Source: Serripes groenlandicus
Taxonomy: Eukaryota; Mollusca; Bivalvia; Cardiida; Cardiidae
Direction of reading: 5' to 3'
DNA: 64,000 nucleotides
Assembly: GCA_031761405.1 (NCBI GenBank)
Contig: JASEVX010000017.1
Span: 8,624,798 to 8,688,797, forward strand
Shown: positions 12,201 to 21,200 of the stretch, in pieces
Layout of the letters: each line of letters opens with the position of its first letter
Numbering within the stretch: position 1 is the first letter of the stretch
The notes under the pieces: model-generated
Seen by the model: only the letters and a program-made list of their open reading frames with translations
The model's database searches: none
Told to the model about the DNA's origin: nothing
Made by a program: the position numbers and the translations under genes

Positions 12201-15200
12201 AAACAATATATCAATATTAACAAAATAATAAAAATGATAGAATCGTGCATGAACAAGTCGTTAATCCATTTCCACAGGTAAATATTAGGTACCATGCATT
12301 CTTTTTCCTCCTCTCTTTCCTACATACAGACGCTTTTTCAAACCAGTCTGCAGCAGACAACTTTTGAATGCTTTGTGGCCATAGGAGGAACAATTTCTAC
12401 TTTTGTCACAATGTTTTTAACTCTTTTCGATAATTGCATGTACTTTCGTTTACCAAGATTTTTATATTGTTATAACCCTTTCCCTCATAGACATATTTCT
12501 GACGCCTCTGCAGCAGAAAGCTTTATGAAAACATAGTGACAAAAGAAGAAATTGCTCAAAACAAGCAATTTAGCCTTTTGACACAATGTTTTCCACTTTT
12601 AGTCATAGGTTATCCATTCTATTATAGAGATTTTCTATTTTTTGCCAAATAAGTTCAAAGTCGTCTGCTGCAGAATTGTTGTATGAGGGAAAGGGTTAAA
12701 AGTCTCCTGCTAAACATTTGTCATTTTACTGGAGAGGATTAAGTTATTTTCTATTTCAGACTAATGCATGTTATGATAATTTGCCACCTTTTTACATTTT
12801 GACATTACAAGTATATAATTCTATCATCACATCCTATGGAAAAGAATAACATGTTTTGTGTCACAAAAATTAAAAAATGCAAACCGTCAACCAAAGGGAA
12901 ATACAAACTACTAAATCGGCAAAAAAAATTTGTCCATGTAATACATATAAACAATTGTTGATGATACAACCGAAAAACATGTTGTAATTAAGCAAAATCA
13001 CTGAAGTCTTTCAGGGGCGTAGCTCCCTTTAGGCATTGTAGGCACATGCCTACACATTTTTTCTAAAAATGCCCCAAAATGCAGCTGCGGCGATACACAT
13101 CTGCGTAATGTATCGACCAGATCAGCCTGCGCTGTCCGCACAGACTGATCCAGCCGACACATTCAGTCTAAGGGGGGATAGATAGAGTAGTGATTCCTGA
13201 AACAGAAAATCCACAGGAGGCGAAAAGTGTATATCCGGGGACGACTGTGGCATGCTTAGGCTGATCCGAGTCGATACTTTATGCAGAGTCCACAATGTTG
13301 ATTTTCTCACGAGACGGCCTACACATTGATTATTGCCAAGCTACGCCCCTGCCTTTCTCACATGAAGACAACATTTGATGCAATTGCAGCCGATAACTTT
13401 TGAAACTATTGGGCAAAAGAAGCAATTTGTCTTTTTGCTTTAATATTTTCAACTTTATTCAATGATAAAACCTATTCACATTGTGAGTTTCTATATTTTT
13501 TGCATAGATGTTTGTCTATTTCTTATATGTTGGAAAGGGTTAAGACCCTATTTAACTTGATTTTGCAGAAAAATCAGATGATGAACATGTGAACAGAAAC
13601 TTGTAACACCAGCAACAAAACTATGATCTAAGAAAACTAAGTCATCTGTATTCATGCATTTCTCATAATGAAAGTAAAACAACTTTTTTCAATCCAGTTT
13701 GTGGTGCTGTGCAGAAATCAGTGAAAAATGAACACAAAAATACAACAAACACAGTAAACTAAAATTAATACAGACACCTAAGTGTTGCTATCATTTACCA
13801 AATCTTCCTTTGCAGAATAAGCTTTCTGTCAAATAAATTCAATATCTAATTAAAATAAAAGCATATACATGTTTATTTCCGACTACTAATAACAGTTAAC
13901 CCTTTCCCACATACAACAAATCTGCAGCAGACAACTTTGAAAGCGTCGAGGCAAAAGCACAGAAACTCCCTTTAAATGAAAGTACAATAATTGAATAGAG
14001 TTGAAAACATGGAGACAAAAGTAGAAATTGCTTGTTTTTGAGCAATTTCTTGTTTTGTCGCCATGTTTTCAAAAAGCCGTCTGCTGCAGAGGCGTCAGAA
14101 AGAGTCTATATTAGCGAAAGGGTTAGAGCCTCTCTATGCCTTTCCTTAAGTGTAACTCTTTCCCACATACAGCAAGCCTGCAGCAGACAACTTTGAAAAC
14201 AGCTAGGCAAACGTATGGAATATCTCTATACATGAAAGAACAATTATTGAACTAAATTGAAAAAAAACGTTGTGGCAATGGAGAAATTGCTCATTATGAG
14301 CGATTTCTCCTTTTGCTTAGAATGTTTTCAAAAGTTGTTAAATTGCTGCAGAGGCATCAGAAATCATCTGAATGGGGGAAAGAGATAAATTATCATACTA
14401 AGGAAACCCTAACCCTCTAATTAAGATGAACATTGCATACAATTTCTACTTTTGCCACATTAAAATCAATCCATTAATTATACTTCCATTTGCAGTGACT
14501 TTCCATATTCTTGCTTAATTTTTTTAAGTTGTCTGAAGCATATTTACTGTGTCAGATTCTTTTTATCACATGACGAAACACACAAAGAAAATCGGGTTTT
14601 CCAAAGCTTTTTTAATTTCGTCAGTAAACCGTATAACAATGCCACAAATAATTATTCCAAGGTCATATTCAGCTTAGTTTATTAAAAGTATTAATAAATA
14701 ACACTCATGAGATATTATATCTATCACATAAAGTGACTTATGAGGCGTATTTCGATAAAAATGTACATAACGTTTACAATATTTCTAGATGAAATTTACG
14801 GGTTTTGGCGCCAAAGTGACTACCGTAACGTGACGTCATTTTCCTAGTATTAGGTCATGTTATATTACACACGTTGTATATAAAGAAATACATAATGGGT
14901 ATATTACATGGGATACAAGCATTGTCATGTGATAAAAAATTATATTAAAAATATGGGAAAAGGAAAAAAAATCCTTATTTCATTTCGAGCAATTTTTCCT
15001 TCTTCCAAAATGTTTCAACTGTTTTCTGATGCAAAAGTAAATAAAAGTTGTCTTTATCAAGGAAATGGTCAAATTTCAAACCGCAATATAAAACTCTTCT
15101 GTGAGTTCCTGTGGCCACTCATTATAATTATCTTAAAACACTATTAGAAATAAAAAAATTGTAAGATCTGGTTACGTAAATTCTGTACAATGTATTAGGT

Positions 15201-18200
15201 TTAATTAACCAATTACCCATCTAAAAATAAAATTAATTAGATAAAATCTTATGACTTTTTATTGACGAAAAATGATAAATACCTGGATATCGCCCTTGCA
15301 CGATTACTCGGTCGCCTACTTTTACGACACGAGTCTGTGATGATAGGATTGATGTGTTATGTGCACGACATGTCGACGATTCTCTTAATAGGTCTGCGCT
15401 GTCACTGAACGTATCCCTCCAAAACTTTTTACAAGGACCACATGTGCATAAAAATGGGTCCCTCTCAGGCTGAAATATTAATTAGTTCAAACATATTTAT
15501 TTACTTTACATTCAATTGTAAAACAATTTCCTATAAGTTGCATCAATTCATCACTTTTGTTGTCTGCTTTCTAGACACTCAACTAGTTATTTTAACCCAT
15601 TCCCTGATATGACAATTCTGCAGCAGACGACTTTAAACATGTTTTCTCAAAAAATAGAAAATCTCTATAACTGAATGGATAACCTATGACAAAAAGTTAA
15701 AAACATTGTGGCAAAAGGAGAAATTGCACGTTTTGTGCAATTTCTTCTTTTGTCACTATGTTTTCAAAAAGCTGTCTGCTGCAGAGGCGTCAGAAAGCGT
15801 CTATATGAGGGAAAGGGTTAAAGATCTCAAATTATAACTCCACTCTCATGGAATTTGAGCCGAGAGAGGGCAGCTAGTATACCTCTACCTCAGAGCATTG
15901 TCTCTCACATTCAAATATTAAATGTTTACATGATATGCCTTTTTAAACCCTTTCCCACATACAGCAAATCTGCAGCAGGCGACTTTGATAACATCTTATT
16001 AGTTCTCAACATTGTGACAAATGGAGAAATTGCTTATTATGACATTTTGCCACAATGTTTTCAAAAGTTGCCTGCTGCGTCCAAATGTGTCTGCATGTGC
16101 GAAAGGGTTAAAGTTGTATGCTTTGATGATTGACAACTGATGATGAATATGAAAAATCTGATTTCTGGAAAATTGGAAATACTTACAATTTATCAATATT
16201 CCATTATATAATCCTACTTTGTCTCAAAAGCTTCCCTTTTTTCCAAGCAAGAACTATTAATTTAATTTTTCTTACAACCTTGGGGGAGGAAAAAATAACA
16301 AAGCAGGCAACAATTCTCTTAAATGTATATTTTTAAGCAGCTGCTCTCCTCAATGCACAAAAGCAAGTACCACAAAGTCCATAATCATTGTTTACAAAGT
16401 TATTATGAGATCTGTGAAGATCAGTGATTAGCATCCTTTATCTGTGAATCTTTCCTAACAAAGTTCTAGATAAGGTCTATAATATTTCATGTTCTAAAAT
16501 CTTTATTTGAAGCTTAAAGTAATAAACCCTATGTAGTTGGTACTCAAAAGAATTGTCTAATGGAAACGATTCTTTTGAGTACCCACAATGTAAGGTTTTG
16601 CTAAAAAAGAAAAGAATTATTACAGGGAAAAGACTAGTTTACACGACCTCTGTTCTCACCCACTGCCCATGCATGATTCATATTTATCACATGAAATTTA
16701 CCCTTTGCCTGATAGAAACAACTTTTGATGTAATTGCAGCAGACAATATGTGAAAATAAGTGAGAAAAGGAGTGATTGCTCATTATAAGCAATGAAAATG
16801 AACAATATCTCCTTTTCTCTAGACTGCTTCTGTGATGGAGTGATAGAGAGTCCGCCTCTGGTGCGGGAGGTTTCAGGTATTGCTGGGTTATACCAAAGAC
16901 TTTAAAATTAGAAGAAATAGCTGCCCTCCTTGGACTGCAGGGTTAGCATTACAACTGACTTGCTGGTATCAGGATAAATGGACCAGTAGTACTTGTAACT
17001 TACCCAGCAAATGCTGAAAAATGAAAAATTGTTGAATGCAGTGTTAAACACCAAACAATCAATCAATTTTTTTTCTCTAAATGTGTTAACACTCTCACAA
17101 TCTGATCAAAGTTTGTCAAGATTTGTCATTCCTCAGATTTGCTTGAAGCATAACAATTACAAATATCAAGTAAACCCTAAACACAAAGTTCTAGGTAAGG
17201 GACATTTTTCATGTTCTAAAATCCTTAAACCCTATGGTGTGGGTACTTAACCCTTTCCCTCATACGGCAATTCTGCAGCAGACGACTTTGAACATATTTT
17301 GTCAAAAATAGAAAATCTTCATAATTGAATGGATAACCTAAAAGTGCAAAACATTGTGGCAAAAGGAGAAATTGCACGTTTTGTGCAATTTCTTCTTTTG
17401 TCACTATGTTTTCAAAAAGTTGTCTGCTGCAGAGGCGTCAGAAAGCGTCTATATGAGGTAAAGGGTTAAAGATATAAACATAATAATATCACAATTATAT
17501 CATCACATCAAGCACTATGTCTCTTAAAAATATTAATCAGTCACACAATTGCCACATATGTTAGTATCAGATCAATTCATAAAGACATAATTTCCTTAAC
17601 AATAACAACACAAATCTCTAAATATGTAGGTAAAAATTAGCAATTTCTCCTTTTGTCAAAATATTTTCAGCTTTATTCAATACTTTTTATTTCATTTATA
17701 GACTCTTTGACTAAATGTTTTCAAGGTTGTCTGCTGTAGATTTTGTATGTTGGAAAGGGTTAAACATTGTAACTTCATTAATTTGATCAAAGATGCCAGC
17801 TGCTGTTTGTTTCCCTCCTCCAGGTTCAAGTCCTGTGAAGAAGCTCTGACAAATTAAAAATGATAGAAGTAACAATTAATGAAATTTTAATAACATAAGT
17901 CATTAACATACTGCAATGCAATTGTTATACATATATATATACATTTGTACATCTAACATACATAAAGCTATTAGTCCACAAAGCGATGAAGAACACTTTA
18001 GCTGCATCAGAAATAAAGCTGTCTTGATTATTTTTTGTTTCAACAAACAGTGTATACTCTGGTGTACACCAGCCTTCACTGTCACCCTACATTTAGATCA
18101 GTCAAATATATAGATGCAAAATGATGAAAAGCCAAAATTAAAATCAATATGTTTTTTCTTTTATATACAGAACTCCATCCTCGGTACCCAGGCTATTCAT

Positions 18201-21200
18201 AAAATATATATGATACCCTGGGCAAATGGCTGTAAAAATCTCGTACTCATGAATAATTTATGAGTTGAAATGTAGCCACTTGATTGGCAGCATGACACAA
18301 ACCTCATGCGATACAAAAAGTACGGGGTAGTTACAGAGGAAATCATGGTGCATGCTTTACAAAGTTTCGCCAACCAATTTTCCCAGGGTATCATATATTT
18401 TACAAGGGCGTAACCAGAGAAGAATGTTTTATACGCACTATCCTGGTTTTTTTTACAATTAACAGTGTTCAGGACATTCCAAAGACTTCACAATGTTTTT
18501 ACATATTTAATAAAAAAAAATTAATTGGATAAGACTGCGGACCTTTTAACCTTTTCAACACCTTTTCTTTGCATTTATGGCAGTATGCATATCACTTTAT
18601 TCATCGTCAGAAGAAGCATCAGACTCTTCTGGTCAAACGTTGTCAAAGACAAGAGCAATGCGTCTATGACCCGAAGCATCAAAGTTGTTCAACACTTGAT
18701 CGATGTCGATGCTTTGGCTGCGATGTATGTGCAGCAGTGCAAGCCCGGTCAATCGCTGCTCCGTCATTGTACTGCGGAGGTACGTTTTCTACGTCTTCTA
18801 AGGCCGCTGAAAGACCTTTCAGCTGATGCTGTAGAGACAGGCATTGTCAAAAGAACCTTCAGGATCTTGTGGATGTTTGGAAGAAGCTGGTAGGTTGCAT
18901 CAACAGCTTCTATCAGCTTTTCGAATATGGCACCTTGCGCTATCTTGTGCCTCCACACCTCAAGTTCTGTGTCGACTTCCTCCCTATCAATAAATGGAGC
19001 GTACTCGTTTTTGAGCTCTTCCATGATTGCAGGGGTCAGTTGTCCGATTTTCTGGGACAAGAGATACTGAGCCTTCATTCTTGGGAGTGCAATACAGAGC
19101 CTGTCTTCCACTTGAGTCAGCAAGTGGTCCATGAAAGGGAGGTATAAATTCAACCTCCAGTACTCTTCCATGGTATCTGCTGTGATGGTGTTTCTGTGAC
19201 ACTGCCTAGCAGCGACTCGCGTACGTGTTACAGGGATATTTTGCTGCTCAGCAAGATTAACAGATTTCTACCACATTTGATGGAAGTAGGCAAGACCTCC
19301 CCTGTTCTCGCGCAGTAGACCATGCAAAGACAATGCGTGCTCAGAGGCTTTAACAAGATCACATTTTGGGTCTTGCATCGAGTCGGAAAGAGGGGTCAGA
19401 AGATCTAGTGGCCCACATACGAGACACAGAGCAATGACAAAGTCAAACGACAGCATCGCCTTTTGATAAGACGATGCTGTGGACATAGTCTTAGTATCCA
19501 TACCGACTTGCAGATCAGTCAGTGTGTCTGATATTGCTGAAAAGTTTCTATAGAATGCGGAAACGCTTTCGGAGTATTGGGACGATCTGGTTAGGCACAA
19601 CTTCCTCAAATTTTCCCCGTTGTCACTATGTTGCCCATATATTCCCAGTCGTTTCGGTGAGCTTGTGAGGAAAAACAATATACCACCAACAGTGGTGAAC
19701 ATGGACTGGACAAATGGCTAGGTTTAGGCGGTGATTTCGACAGTGTACATATTTGGCATTCGGATACTCTTCCGAAAACCTTGCCTGTACACCACGAATC
19801 CTGTCAGACATGTTGCCAGCGCCGTCATAACCCTGTCCTACAATCAAAGTGGAGTCGAGGTTGTGCTTCCTGATTTCATCACTGAGAAGAGCGTGCAATG
19901 CCTCGCCTGTTGTACTTTTGGTTGGCATGAAAGACAAAAACTCCTCACGTACAACATGTAGACCAGAACTTTCCCTATCAACATAGCGAATGCAAAATGC
20001 AAATTGCTCTATGTCACTGACATCTTCCGATTCATCCGCCATAACCGTGAAGTACTTGGACTTCGCACAGCGCTTGATGATTGATTGGGAAATTTGCTGG
20101 CTACAGAGTGATATGAACTCGTTTTGAACCCGAGGACTCATGTATGTGGCATGCTTTGGAGCAGAGGCAATGTGTTCTTGAAGAACACTGTCAGTCTTTG
20201 CGCGGTAATTGATGATAGCCCTAATATTGCTTTTATTATCAATTTTTCGACGCAAAGCTATGTTTTGACGTCCACAGACAATTATTGCTTCAATGATTGC
20301 AGTCAATGCCTGTCTGTTTCTCTGGACGATATTCATATAGGCAGTTGAGCCAAACTTAATCACATTCTGTTGTTCTTTCTTGCAGATTTTGACAAAATGA
20401 TAGGCCTTTGTAAGTGCGTTTAAGTGCTGTTTGAATGTTTGTGACCTTCAACGACCTTTTTTGCATTGCTACAATCTGTCAGAGGTCGAGCCACAAGGAT
20501 GTTGTCAGCAGTGTTGAATGGGTAACAAGGGGCACAGTATACGCCATCCAGCACAGGACTGTATATTAAATAGGGAAATTGCTCAGAATCAAACACGAAG
20601 TCCGGAACACACCTAGCCGTCCTGCCACACTCCCTCAAAGGCGCTACCCAACCTCTCATTGGCTCAAATCTTGTATTGAGGACTGAAAACTTCTAGCTGT
20701 CTGACATCCGTAATCTGTTGTTATTGTCGAGATTTCCTATGTCTAGAAATCGTGCCCCTAATGAGCTTGTAATTGTTTGAGAACCACTAGATGTAGTTGC
20801 ATGAAAGTGTGTATTTTTTTCTTGAGGTGTAACTCATGTTGAAGATTTCATTGTCTCAACTGAATCTGGATTTGTCTCTGTCACATGAGTGCTTTCTATG
20901 GAAGGTGTTTTAGCAACCGACTCATCGGTCTTGGAAGTGTCATTTTTTCAGGACTTTGAATAGAGTGGCTTGTCCTGGTATTTGGCGAATTTGTCTTTCA
21001 TCGTTGACACCTAGATATATCTAGTAGATACAGAGCTTTGCAAATACCTAAATATTCAGTTATTTTTAATTAGATCTAGGTCAATGTGTCAATAAAAAAC
21101 TTGGAACAACTTTCGTAAATTATAGATCTAGATCTAGACTAGGACTGGCATCCCATGCACAATATAAAATCAGTTCTAGATCTAGATATATATAATAATA

